A stretch of 34,792 nt of DNA from Oscillibacter sp. Its GTDB lineage: Bacteria > Bacillota > Clostridia > Oscillospirales > Oscillospiraceae. The position numbers were made by a program, and so were the translations under genes. The stretch spans positions 1 to 34,792 of the forward strand of contig JAFXQD010000025.1 of assembly GCA_017527365.1 (NCBI GenBank). Reading direction: 5' to 3'. The notes under the pieces were generated by a model. It had not been told where the DNA came from and did not search any database. It saw nothing but the letters and a program-made list of their open reading frames with translations. Shown piece by piece: positions 15,367-24,719 of this stretch; position 1 is the stretch's first letter, and each line of letters opens with the position of its first letter.

Positions 15367-16926
15367 ATGAAACAGTCGAAACAAAGAGACCTTTTGCTGG
15401 CGGGCGCGGCGTTCGCGCTGTTCGTTCTGGTATCGTGCCACAGGCTGACTATGTCGGCGCTGTGGTTCGACGAGGCGATTGAATACTGGTATTCCAAAGT
15501 GATGTTCGGGCCGTTGCCCTTCTCGCAGACCGCGAACATGTACGAGCGAATTGTAAGCACGTTGCAACCGCCGCTGTATAATATCCTGCTCTGGTTCTGG
15601 TTGCGGGTGAGCGACACCGAATGGTGGTTCCGGTTCTTCGGCGTGGTCGCGGGGCTTGTCGGGATGGCGGGGCTTCACCGCACGGTCGAACGCTATACGG
15701 GGAAATCGTGGCTTGCGTCGGTTGTCGTGTGCGGCGCGGCGTTCGTCTACCGCATGGCGTTCTACTGGCAGGAGGCCGCCGAATACTGCCTGCTTCTTGC
15801 CTCGCTGTTCTGGACGGTTTATTATTGGTTCCGGCTGTTGGAAACGCCGTCGCGGAAGCATACCGCCCTGTTCCTGCTCTGGTCGGTCATCCCCGTGTAC
15901 AGCCAGTACGGGGCGGCGTTTCCGGTCGCCGCGCTCGCGCTGACGGCGGTTTTCGCCGTGCCCGGAACGCGCCAAAAATTGGAGCTGTGCGCGGGGGGCG
16001 CCGCCGCGCTCGTATGCGCCGGGCTGCCGCTGTGGTTCTGCTTCCTGAAAAAGCAGTTGCCCATGCAGCGGGGCGGGAGTTTCGCCGGGAACGCGATTTC
16101 TTTCGACGGCGGCTTCCTAAAGGACAGCTTCGACAGCCTTCTAAAAGTGTTCCGCTGGAATCTTGTCCCGGACTACTCCGGGATGTCGGCGCGGATTCTG
16201 CTTATATTGGCTTTGCTGTTCTCGGTCGCCGTCCTGATATGGGGGCGGCGCACGGCGCGGGCGTTCGTTATCGCCAACGCCCTGACTTGGCTTTTCTACT
16301 ACTTCGCGGTGAAACTCGGCGTCTACGCGGATATGTCCTACGGCGGCTTCGGCAACCGCTACAACCTTTTCTTCCTGCCGCTGTGGATTCCCTACGCCGC
16401 CGTATTGCTGTGGGAAGGCTTGCGCATTCTTTCGGAAGAGCCGTTCTTGGAAAAGCGCGGCGTCCCGGCGTTCCTGCTGGGCGCGGCGGTATGCTTCGTC
16501 GCGGCTTCCTGCGTGATTTCGTGGAACACGCGCCTGTCGAAAAACTGGGTTAAGGACGACATCCGGGAGGCGGTCTACCGCTGGTACGACGCAGGCGGGC
16601 CCGGCGAAACGACGCTTGTCTACTACGCCGCCAACGGCGGCTTCGCCTACTACGTGCGCATGACGCCGGGCTACGCGGCGGATACGGAAGACCGCGTGAC
16701 GTATATGGACTGGTACGAGGGCAGGAGCGGCGAGGAGTACCGCGCCTATTTCGATAAGCTCTACGGCGCCGACTGGCCCCGCACGCTCTATATCGTCTCC
16801 GACCACCACAACGCCGACCTAAATACCATGCTGGACGAGTTCCGGGCGGCGGGCTACGACGTAGAAGAGTTATATAATTACGACGAGGGCGCAAGGCTGT
16901 TGCGGCTCCGCGCCATGGGAGATTAA
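15367..16926 (+). CDS. GT39/ArnT-like integral membrane glycosyltransferase
   Basis: 519 residues with roughly ten hydrophobic helices. The first extracytoplasmic loop has the catalytic Asp-Glu pair D35-E36 in ALWFDEAIEYW. Next come QPPLYNILLWFWLRV and WWFRFFGVVAGLVG, typical of polyprenyl-phosphate-sugar-dependent transferases of the GT-C class (PMT/ArnT/GT39). A soluble C-terminal part from about residue 395 (SKNWVKDDIREAVYRWY onward) is outside the membrane. It would use the lipid-linked sugar provided by the GT2 and GtrA proteins to decorate an envelope polymer or protein. GGAG lies 17 bp before ATG 15367, rather far. The VWA gene follows after 24 bp. Confidence 0.85.
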   Translation: MKQSKQRDLLLAGAAFALFVLVSCHRLTMSALWFDEAIEYWYSKVMFGPLPFSQTANMYERIVSTLQPPLYNILLWFWLRVSDTEWWFRFFGVVAGLVGMAGLHRTVERYTGKSWLASVVVCGAAFVYRMAFYWQEAAEYCLLLASLFWTVYYWFRLLETPSRKHTALFLLWSVIPVYSQYGAAFPVAALALTAVFAVPGTRQKLELCAGGAAALVCAGLPLWFCFLKKQLPMQRGGSFAGNAISFDGGFLKDSFDSLLKVFRWNLVPDYSGMSARILLILALLFSVAVLIWGRRTARAFVIANALTWLFYYFAVKLGVYADMSYGGFGNRYNLFFLPLWIPYAAVLLWEGLRILSEEPFLEKRGVPAFLLGAAVCFVAASCVISWNTRLSKNWVKDDIREAVYRWYDAGGPGETTLVYYAANGGFAYYVRMTPGYAADTEDRVTYMDWYEGRSGEEYRAYFDKLYGADWPRTLYIVSDHHNADLNTMLDEFRAAGYDVEELYNYDEGARLLRLRAMGD

Positions 16927-16950
16927 AAAAGCTGACAGGAGGGGGAAACC

Positions 16951-19134
16951 ATGCGGAAACCGGGGAGACGGATTGCCCTATTGCTATGCGCGCTGTTGTT
17001 CGCGCTGAACACGTTCGCGGGGGCGGCGCCCGCCGCCGGACGCAAGCTCATTGTGGTTCTGGACGCGAGCCGCTCCCTGTCGGGCTACACCGACCGGGGC
17101 ACGGGAAAATACGTGCGCGGGACTGACCCCAACGGTTTCCGCTTCGACGCCATCGAGGAGTTTCTGGACTACCTCCGCCGCGACACCGCGACGGGAAGCC
17201 GCGAACAGTATGAAGTGGGCTACGTGATTTACTCCAACGACATCGACGAGTCCGGCGACCCCCAGCCCTTGGAGGGCGCCGACTTGAGCCGCAAGACGCT
17301 GGAGCGGGCAACGAAAAGAGCGAAAGGGCAGTTTACGAACACGGGCGCGGCGCTGTGGGAGGCGGTGCGGCTGGCGGGGAAGGGCAGTCCGGACGCGAAA
17401 GCGGCGATACTGCTTGTGAGCGACGGCTTGACCGATTTGGGCAACGACGCCGCCGCGCTGGAGCGTTCCGAGGCTTTAAAGGCGGACGCTTTGCAGGCCG
17501 CCGCCGAACGCGATATTCCGATTCTTGCGCTCTGCCTGAACATGAACGGCGCCGCCGACACCGCCGAAATGCAGGAAATCGCCGCCGATTCCCGCTTTTA
17601 CCGCGAATTGAACTCCAACGTTCACCTCTCCAACGAGCTTTTCGCGCTGCTTACGGAATCCGTGGGCACGGAGACGGAGTACGTCCCGAAACTGGGCGAG
17701 GAGCCGCTGACGTTCCGCGAGGGCTCCCTTGACATTCCTTTTGTGATACCGGGCTTCGGGCTGGATTCCGTGCAAATCATGCTGGTGGGGCGGACGTTCG
17801 CGGAGCTGGACGACGTGCGCCTGTCGGGGCCGGACGGTCTGACGCTGACCCGCGGGGAACTGCTGAAGGACGGCGACGCGCTTTTAAACGCGCCCGTCAA
17901 CCATCCCGGAAACTGGACGTTGCACCTTGAGGGGCGCAAGGGCGACACCGTGCGGTTGCGCCTGCTCTACAACGCCGACTTGCAGGTGAACGTTTCGCTG
18001 TCGGACGGGTCGCCCTGTAAAATACAGGCGACGCTTTCGGCAAACGGCGCGGCGGCGGAAAGCGCCGAGCAGTACGGCGGCTTCCGGGCGGAACTAATGG
18101 CCGTGCGGGAGGGCGCCGCCACGACGGAGCCTTACCGGGAAATCATGAAACTTTCGCCGGACGGCGCGGGGTTCGCGGCGGAGTTTGAGCCGCCGGAGCC
18201 GGGGGCGTACCGCTTCGCGGTTCGCGTGTCCGCGCCGGGGGAGCTGACCGTCGCCGAGGACGCGCAGAACGTGCGTTCCTTCCCCATAGAGCCCTGCCAA
18301 TTTGTTTCCGATTGGACGGAGAAAACGTTCGGCGCGGCGCCGCCGCCCGTCGACAACCCGCCCCGCGTCCTCAAAGACCCCGTGACGGTGAAAGTTTACC
18401 GGGGCGAGGCGCTGTCGGCGGACTTGCGGAAATACGTGCAGGACGAAAGCCCCGGCACGCTGTCCTATTCGTTGCTCCGCGCCCCGGACGGCGTGGAGGC
18501 GGCGCTGTCGGGCGGAATCCTGTCGGCGGAACGCTTCGACCTGCCGGAAGGGAACTTCGTCGTGGGCGTGACCGACGCCGCCGGACAGAGCGCCGAACTG
18601 TATTTAGAGGTTTTGGCGGCGGCGCGCCCAAGCCCGCTGGTTCCCGTCCTGATTGTCCTGTTTCTTATTATCGCGGCGGCGCTCGCCGCTACATCCGTTC
18701 TGCGCAACGCCCCCTATTACGGCGCGATTGAGATTACGACGGAAATCAACGGCGCGATGTCGCCGCACGTTTACGCGCAGTCGCCGCGCAAGGGGCCTTA
18801 CCCGTTGTCGCTTTTCGGCGTGGAGGACTTGGAAAGCGCCTTCGGGCTGATTCCCGGACGCTGTATGTTTTACCCGTCGGGAAAGTCGGCGGTCGTTTTG
18901 CGGCTGAACCGCCCCGTGCGGGCGTCGCTTCCGGGCGTCCCCGACGGCGGGACGCGCAAAGTCACCGTCATGAGCGGGCAGAAAGTCGCGCTGTTCATGC
19001 CCGAACGCCCCGGAAATCGGCTGATAGTGCAATATCTGGGCAAGGCGCCGCAAAACGCGCCGCGCCCGCCGAAACCGCCCAAGCCGCCCAAGCCCCCGAA
19101 ACGGAGAGCCCCGCCCAAGCCGCCCAAAGCGTGA
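16951..19134 (+). CDS. Exported, membrane-anchored VWA-domain protein with Pro/Lys-rich tail
   Basis: 727 residues. A signal peptide covers about residues 1-26 (RRIALLLCALLFALNTFAGA). A von Willebrand A domain follows at about 32-230, with the metal-adhesion residues D38-x-S40-x-S42 (VVLDASRSLSG), the Thr of FTNTGAALWEA and D158 (LLVSDGLTD). The middle, about 240-555, is beta-rich and Ig-like. One membrane helix spans about 563-585 (LVPVLIVLFLIIAAALAATSV). A small beta domain and a tail of PPK repeats (last ~22 residues) would be in the cytoplasm. The protein can thus bind a ligand outside and contact the cytoplasmic tubulin/GTPase proteins encoded next. AGGAGGGGG precedes ATG 16951. The ligand is unknown. 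Confidence 0.85.
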   Translation: MRKPGRRIALLLCALLFALNTFAGAAPAAGRKLIVVLDASRSLSGYTDRGTGKYVRGTDPNGFRFDAIEEFLDYLRRDTATGSREQYEVGYVIYSNDIDESGDPQPLEGADLSRKTLERATKRAKGQFTNTGAALWEAVRLAGKGSPDAKAAILLVSDGLTDLGNDAAALERSEALKADALQAAAERDIPILALCLNMNGAADTAEMQEIAADSRFYRELNSNVHLSNELFALLTESVGTETEYVPKLGEEPLTFREGSLDIPFVIPGFGLDSVQIMLVGRTFAELDDVRLSGPDGLTLTRGELLKDGDALLNAPVNHPGNWTLHLEGRKGDTVRLRLLYNADLQVNVSLSDGSPCKIQATLSANGAAAESAEQYGGFRAELMAVREGAATTEPYREIMKLSPDGAGFAAEFEPPEPGAYRFAVRVSAPGELTVAEDAQNVRSFPIEPCQFVSDWTEKTFGAAPPPVDNPPRVLKDPVTVKVYRGEALSADLRKYVQDESPGTLSYSLLRAPDGVEAALSGGILSAERFDLPEGNFVVGVTDAAGQSAELYLEVLAAARPSPLVPVLIVLFLIIAAALAATSVLRNAPYYGAIEITTEINGAMSPHVYAQSPRKGPYPLSLFGVEDLESAFGLIPGRCMFYPSGKSAVVLRLNRPVRASLPGVPDGGTRKVTVMSGQKVALFMPERPGNRLIVQYLGKAPQNAPRPPKPPKPPKPPKRRAPPKPPKA

Positions 19135-19174
19135 TTCCGTGAAAACGCTTAGAGCGCGACGCCCGTATGATTCC

Positions 19175-19209
19175 AACCCGTCCGGGCTTTGCGAAACCCC
19201 GGACGGGTT
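19175..19209 (+). terminator. Terminator-like hairpin between VWA and tubulin-like genes
   Basis: A perfect 12-bp stem, 19175-19186 with 19198-19209, around an 11-base loop, followed by a T-rich but interrupted stretch to 19230. No convincing promoter lies between it and the tubulin-like gene at 19253, so it probably attenuates rather than ends transcription, setting a lower level for the downstream genes. Confidence 0.65.
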
Positions 19210-19252
19210 TCCGTTTCCAGATTTTGTATTGTATCGTCAGGGGAGAAAAGCA

Positions 19253-22200
19253 ATGTCAAGTTACGCCAGACTGTTACTGAGCGCCGGCGGCGGCGTCATC
19301 TCCGCCGGACAGCAGGCGGAACAGGCGCGCAATACCGCCAGCATTCTTATCGGGCTGGGCGGGACGGGCGTGCACTGTATCCGGACAATCAAAACGCAGG
19401 TCTACGACCGCCTAAAGCCGGACATCCCCGGCGCGGCGGCGCCGACTTATTCGCATATCCGCTTCTTAGGCGTGGACAGCGCGGAAGCCAGCCGGCGCGG
19501 GGCGTTGCGCCAAGACCCCAACAAGCGCCCCGACAACGCCATGTCTGCCGAGCAGATTATGCCCCTCGCCGACAGCGAGTTCTTTTCCATCGCCAACAAC
19601 CAGTTGCAACGCGCCTTCCAGAACAAGCAGGCCTTGCGCCACAGGAAAGAGCTGTCGTGGCTGGAATACGAAACGATACGCCTGCCCGACCTGACCGACG
19701 CGGGCGCGGGGGGCATTCGGCAGGTGGGGCGCTTCATGTTCATGGACAGAGCCGGGAACTTTGTCGGCAAGCTGGAGCAGGAAATCGAAAAGGCGAAAAT
19801 CGGCCTGAACAATCCCCGCGTGAACATCCATATTTTTTCGGGCTTGAGCGGCGGCACGGGCTCCGGGTGCTTTCTGGACGTGTGCTATTTAATCCGCTCC
19901 GTCGCCGACCGCCTCGGCGCCGTCACGATTTTCGGCTACTTCTTCCTGCCCGACGTGAATCTGTGGCCGGTTCCCCGCGCAAATTCCAGCGTCCGCGACT
20001 ACATTTGCAAGAACGGCTACGCGTCCATGCAGGAGCTGGACTACTGCATGAATTTGCAGTTCAACGGCGGCGGCTTCGCGCAGACCTACCAAGCCAACCG
20101 CCCGCCCGTGCCGTGGACGGCGGCGCCCGTCGATATGTGCCACCTCATTTGCGCCACCGACCAAGACAACAACTCTATCGCCCAAGCCTACGACTACGCC
20201 ATGAACGTGACGGCGGAATACCTCATGGACTTTCTGACCGATTCCAATTCCGCCTTCGACTTGCAGCAGCATTTGTCAAACTTCCAGTCGATGATAGGCG
20301 AGGCGAACCAAAAGAAGCTCACGGGCGCCTGTATGGACTACTGCATTATCGGCGCGGCGTGCGCGAGCGTGCCCCTGCGCGAGATTAACACCTACCTTGC
20401 CTCCGAACTGTTCCACGAGTTCGCGGGCATTCGGAAGAACCGCCCGGAGCAGGCGGAGGCGGAGAGCGTTTGTTTCGGCGCGTTAGCCCCCGGCGCGGAG
20501 ACGGCGGAGGAGGCGTACAACGCGCTTTTCGGGGAAATCCGGCGCGACGCCGCCCCGGAGGACTACGCCCCCTATCCGCACGATTGGAAATTTGTCCGCG
20601 ACTACGGCGGGAAAGATATGGCGGAGCATTACGCCAAGCAGACGGCGTTGAAGAAGGCGCGGATACAGGCCAACGCCAAGCGCATGTCGGACGCGGGCGG
20701 CGCGGATTCCCTGTTGCAACGCGTCAGGAACGCGCTGGAGCCCGTCATACGCGACTTGAGCCGCGGCCCGCTGTACGCCTACGGCATTGTCTCGGCGGGG
20801 GAAAAGCACAACCTGATTGCCCTGATTGACGGCTGGATTCGCCAAAACGACGAGCGTTACGAGGCGGCTTGCCGGAACACGCAGGAGCGGCAACAAAATT
20901 ACGACAACGCCCGCATGAATTTTGAAGGGCGTTCGCGGGGATTGTTCGGCAACCGGGCGCGGTTTGAAGCCTACGAATACTACCTAAGCGCGCACGAACA
21001 GCACGAGCTTGAGCTTGCGGCCTGCCAGCAGTTGAAGCGGGTCTTGCTTGACTTCCGCGAGCAGATTATGGAGGCGGCAAGCGCTTACTACGTGCGCCTG
21101 AGCCGGGTGATGGGCAACCTCACGGACACTTTCGAGGACAACCGGCAGGCGCTGGCGTCCCACGCCCTGCGCCGCAACTTGGAGGGCTTCGCCGCGCCCA
21201 TGATGAGCGTTACGGAGCTGAAACCCGCCCTTGACGCGGAAATCCGCCGCCTTGACGCCGCGAACATGTTCAACGACTTCATGACGCGGATGTTAGGCAA
21301 CGCGGACGAGTGGTTACAGGAGGACGAGAGCCGCATTGCGCGGCTTGTCACGGACTTCTTCTTGAACACGGCGTTCGGCAACTTCGCCAACCGCACGATT
21401 ACGAACTTTCTGCGCGACAAGTACGAGGCGCAGGAGGGCGCCCGCTTGGACGACGACGCGCTTTCCCAGCGCGTTTACAACGACTGGATTCGCCCCTTGA
21501 CGGAAAAGGCGCGCCCGCTGTTCTACTTCAACAATTCTATCTGGCAGGAGAGCGGGACTTCCAAACTTGCGTTTCTGTCGTATCCGGCGGAATCGGCGCC
21601 GATAGCGGCGGCGGCGCGGCGGCGCAACGCCGAGGATTCCCTGTGGGGGCTGAAAACCAGCGCCCTGACCGACCGCATTTTTGTAATGTCGAGCGCCTGC
21701 GGGCTTCCTTTGAGCGCGTACAACAACTGCCAAGCATACGAACAAATGTTCTATTCGTCGCGTTCGGTGGGGCGGCACTCCTACGAGGGCAAGCCCGTGC
21801 CCGGAATGCCCTTCAACGACTGGCGCAACCTGCCTTCGATTATGCCGCAAAGCGTCCTCTCCAAGGACTGCGGCGACCTTCCGCCCGACTTGCGGACGCG
21901 CATTTTGTCGGCGCGGGAACTCTGGGCGCGGACGCGGGAACGGCGGCTTCTGGACGACGAGAGCGCGTTCTACGACACGCCCGACCCCGACGGCTTGCGC
22001 GACGCCTGCGCGTTGTGCCGGACGCTGGCGGCGCGGACGCAAAGCCCCGACGACATGCCCGCGCTGTACGCCGTCGCGGCGGATTTGCGCGAACGGCTCA
22101 ACCGTCCCCTTGCGCCGACGGGCGGCGGCTTGCCGCAGGACGGCGACCGGAGCGAGGAAGAAATCATTTTGCGCGTGCAGGAGGACCATTTCGTTTCGTC

Positions 22201-22738
22201 GCCCGCGTATCACGCCGGGATTCTGCGGACATTGGAAACGCTGGACGCGGCGGAGGCGGCGCTGTCGGCGGCGGCGGACAAGGAAGACGAGATGAAGCGT
22301 CTGGGCGAACGTCAGGCGCAGGAGGCGGAAGCCCGCAAGCGGCTGATGAACGACTATTGCGAGGCGCTGTTCACGGGCGTTTTGGAGATGAGCGGGCGCG
22401 CCGTGACGTATCCCAACGACGGTATGCCCGTGACGCTGTGCGAGTTCAGCGGGGAGTACCCATACGCCCGGATTCCGGTCTATCAGGCGTTCTTGAACTA
22501 CCGGAAACTGAGCTCCGAGGCGCAGGCGCGGATACGCCGGGAGTACCAGAAGCGTTACCGCGAGAACGCGCCGGAACTCCGCGCCGCCGGGGGCGCCTTA
22601 AAGGAGGCGTTGCCGCAGAATCGGCAGTCGATTTTAATGGAGCTGGCCGGGAACTGGGACAACGGCGCGGAAATTCAGGCGTTCTTGAAGGACTTCTTCC
22701 GGCGTTTCCAGATGTTCTGTCTGGACAACGAGATTTGA
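19253..22738 (+). CDS. Tubulin-like GTPase (Tubulin_2 family)
   Basis: 1161 residues. The N-terminal third is a tubulin/FtsZ-like nucleotide domain: ILIGLGGTGVHCIRTIK (GGTG at 36-39) and the tubulin signature SGLSGGTGSGCFLD (G200-G-T-G-S-G205), followed by GYFFLPDVN and a FtsZ-like continuation to about residue 400. The remainder is long and mostly helical with charged stretches, including a coiled-coil-prone part near residues 1000-1040. Length and order match the large 'tubulin-like domain' proteins of Bacillota. They may polymerise or act as a scaffold; the cellular role is not established. GGGGAG precedes ATG 19253; an open frame continues upstream to 19139 but lies over the hairpin at 19175-19209. 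Confidence 0.88.
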   Translation: MSSYARLLLSAGGGVISAGQQAEQARNTASILIGLGGTGVHCIRTIKTQVYDRLKPDIPGAAAPTYSHIRFLGVDSAEASRRGALRQDPNKRPDNAMSAEQIMPLADSEFFSIANNQLQRAFQNKQALRHRKELSWLEYETIRLPDLTDAGAGGIRQVGRFMFMDRAGNFVGKLEQEIEKAKIGLNNPRVNIHIFSGLSGGTGSGCFLDVCYLIRSVADRLGAVTIFGYFFLPDVNLWPVPRANSSVRDYICKNGYASMQELDYCMNLQFNGGGFAQTYQANRPPVPWTAAPVDMCHLICATDQDNNSIAQAYDYAMNVTAEYLMDFLTDSNSAFDLQQHLSNFQSMIGEANQKKLTGACMDYCIIGAACASVPLREINTYLASELFHEFAGIRKNRPEQAEAESVCFGALAPGAETAEEAYNALFGEIRRDAAPEDYAPYPHDWKFVRDYGGKDMAEHYAKQTALKKARIQANAKRMSDAGGADSLLQRVRNALEPVIRDLSRGPLYAYGIVSAGEKHNLIALIDGWIRQNDERYEAACRNTQERQQNYDNARMNFEGRSRGLFGNRARFEAYEYYLSAHEQHELELAACQQLKRVLLDFREQIMEAASAYYVRLSRVMGNLTDTFEDNRQALASHALRRNLEGFAAPMMSVTELKPALDAEIRRLDAANMFNDFMTRMLGNADEWLQEDESRIARLVTDFFLNTAFGNFANRTITNFLRDKYEAQEGARLDDDALSQRVYNDWIRPLTEKARPLFYFNNSIWQESGTSKLAFLSYPAESAPIAAAARRRNAEDSLWGLKTSALTDRIFVMSSACGLPLSAYNNCQAYEQMFYSSRSVGRHSYEGKPVPGMPFNDWRNLPSIMPQSVLSKDCGDLPPDLRTRILSARELWARTRERRLLDDESAFYDTPDPDGLRDACALCRTLAARTQSPDDMPALYAVAADLRERLNRPLAPTGGGLPQDGDRSEEEIILRVQEDHFVSSPAYHAGILRTLETLDAAEAALSAAADKEDEMKRLGERQAQEAEARKRLMNDYCEALFTGVLEMSGRAVTYPNDGMPVTLCEFSGEYPYARIPVYQAFLNYRKLSSEAQARIRREYQKRYRENAPELRAAGGALKEALPQNRQSILMELAGNWDNGAEIQAFLKDFFRRFQMFCLDNEI

Positions 22739-22781
22739 GCGGAGCCGGGGCACACGGCGAACACCACAGGAGGGGCGTTAT

Positions 22782-24719
22782 ATGACCGTAGAGGAACTGA
22801 CAAGGCAATTCACGGAGCGTCTGCGCCGGGCGGATAACCAGTCGGCGGCGGTCAACGCCCGCCGCGCCGGACCGTGCTACCCCATGATTGTGCTGACGCT
22901 GGGCGGGCGCACGTTGCAGCTAAACCATACTTTCCAGTACGGCTTGCGCCAGTTGTGGGGCGCCTACTGGAACGACATCGCGTTTGTCGACGCGTCCGAC
23001 GGCGCGGGCTTCACGAACCCCGGACGCTATGCGGACGAGTTCCCGCCGTCGGGCGCGGAGACCGTCAAGGCGCGCCCGCTTTCGGCGGCGGAACTGGGCG
23101 AAATGACCGCCGAACTGTTCCGCGTCGGCACGCGCTTCTCAAGGATGAACCGCATTTTGCTTTACGCCGTCCTTGACACCGCCAAGTTCCAAAGCCCCGA
23201 CGAGCTCTCGTTCTGGCTGGACGCCCTCGACGACTTCCGCCGCTCTATCGACAACGTGACGCCCGTGCTAACCATGCTGTGCGTCATGTTCCATGAGGCG
23301 GGCAAAGCCGCCCGCGAACAGGCGGAGCAAATCCGCGTGAGGCTGGGCGAGTGCCTCGACACGCGCCCCGACATGCCGTCGCTGCTGCTGGTCAGCGACC
23401 GGAGGAGCGATTCCCTGATTGACCGCGACGGCGCGCTGTGCCGCCGACTGCTAACGGCTGTCATCGCCGTGGCGAACAATCAGGACGCGCAGGTTGTGCA
23501 GGAATTTTTCAAGCCGGGGGCGCTCATGACGGCGGGCTACGCGAGGGCGGAAAAGCCCGTGGAGGAAATCAGCCGCATTTGCGTGGACAGCCTGCTGGAC
23601 GAGCTGGACGCGTTCGCGCCGTCGGAGGCGGGCGACCTGTTCGGGCGCGACGCCGAGCGCACCCGCGAGCGCTTGGGAATCTCCCCCGACGGGACGTTCC
23701 GCGTGCTGGACGAGGACATAGAGCGCAATTTGCCGCGCTACGTGCCGGAGGGCGACGAACTGCGCGAACTGTTGCGTTCGTTCCCGCTGTCGGCGCCGGA
23801 CGTTGCGGAAAGCGAGGCGTTGTGCGCGGAAACGTCGTCGGCGCGGATAGACGCTTTGACGTTCGGCGCGTGGAACCGCTACCTTGAAAACGCCGTCGAC
23901 CGCGCCCGCGACGGCCTGCGCGACCGCGCAACCGATATTGAAAACTGGCGGCGCGAGTACGCCGGATTCCTGCGGCGCGAGTTCCACGCGAGGGAACTGC
24001 TGGAAATGTCGGAACACCTTGACCGCGTGCGGGGGCTGTCGGAGCCCGTCAACCGCCTTTCGGCGGACACGTCCGTTAGGGAGACCGCCGGACAGCGTTT
24101 GAAGTATCTGCTGTCGTCAGACCCGCAAATCCGCGAGGGCTTGTTTGAGGAAGTGCGGGAGGCGGGGAAACGCGCCGTCGAGTTTTTACGCGCATGGGGG
24201 GCGCTCATGCGCACGCGTTCGCAGTTGCCGGAAACGCGGGGCGACGACGAAGCTTTTATCCACTATTACGCGCAGAATCTCCGCGCCTACTTTGACAGCC
24301 GTCAAATTGAACTCCGCGACAAGTTCCGTACCATCCCGGATATGGAGGGCATGTCCGCGTTTTTCCGGGAGGTCATGGACGGGATGTTTGAAAACCGGAC
24401 GTTGCGCAACGTGTTCGCGGCGACGTTCGAGGATGTGGGCGCGTTGCAGATTGAGCGCACCCGCGCCACGCTGACCGGAACGGAAACGCCCGTCTACTTT
24501 TCCACGGGCTTTTCGCTCGACGCGCCGTCGCTGTCGTTCGTACTGCTCAACATGGACGAGAGCGCCCCGGAGACGCTTTACCGAACCTTGAAGGACAGTC
24601 TGGCGGAGCCCGAAAAGACGCGCTTTTACGACACGGGGCGCGGGAGCGCGGCGGAATCGCTGAACATCTTCCATTTGCAACGCTTCCACCTGTGGAGCGG
24701 AGAGGAGGCGGAGGCGTGA
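22782..24719 (+). CDS. Unrecognised helical protein of the GTPase island
   Basis: 645 residues, no signal peptide or membrane helix. The first ~90 residues look alpha/beta (CYPMIVLTLGG, LRQLWGAYWNDIAFVD). A further strand-like LLLVSD segment lies near 205. From about 330 to 560 it is charged and helical (RARDGLRDRATDIENWRREYAGFLRREF). A beta-rich end follows (ETPVYFSTGFSLDAPSLSFVLLN). I see no P-loop or other catalytic motif. AGGAGGGG precedes ATG 22782 and its stop overlaps the next start (GTGA). Placed between the tubulin-like and GTPase genes, it is probably a structural or adaptor partner; this is inference from position only. Confidence 0.75.
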   Translation: MTVEELTRQFTERLRRADNQSAAVNARRAGPCYPMIVLTLGGRTLQLNHTFQYGLRQLWGAYWNDIAFVDASDGAGFTNPGRYADEFPPSGAETVKARPLSAAELGEMTAELFRVGTRFSRMNRILLYAVLDTAKFQSPDELSFWLDALDDFRRSIDNVTPVLTMLCVMFHEAGKAAREQAEQIRVRLGECLDTRPDMPSLLLVSDRRSDSLIDRDGALCRRLLTAVIAVANNQDAQVVQEFFKPGALMTAGYARAEKPVEEISRICVDSLLDELDAFAPSEAGDLFGRDAERTRERLGISPDGTFRVLDEDIERNLPRYVPEGDELRELLRSFPLSAPDVAESEALCAETSSARIDALTFGAWNRYLENAVDRARDGLRDRATDIENWRREYAGFLRREFHARELLEMSEHLDRVRGLSEPVNRLSADTSVRETAGQRLKYLLSSDPQIREGLFEEVREAGKRAVEFLRAWGALMRTRSQLPETRGDDEAFIHYYAQNLRAYFDSRQIELRDKFRTIPDMEGMSAFFREVMDGMFENRTLRNVFAATFEDVGALQIERTRATLTGTETPVYFSTGFSLDAPSLSFVLLNMDESAPETLYRTLKDSLAEPEKTRFYDTGRGSAAESLNIFHLQRFHLWSGEEAEA

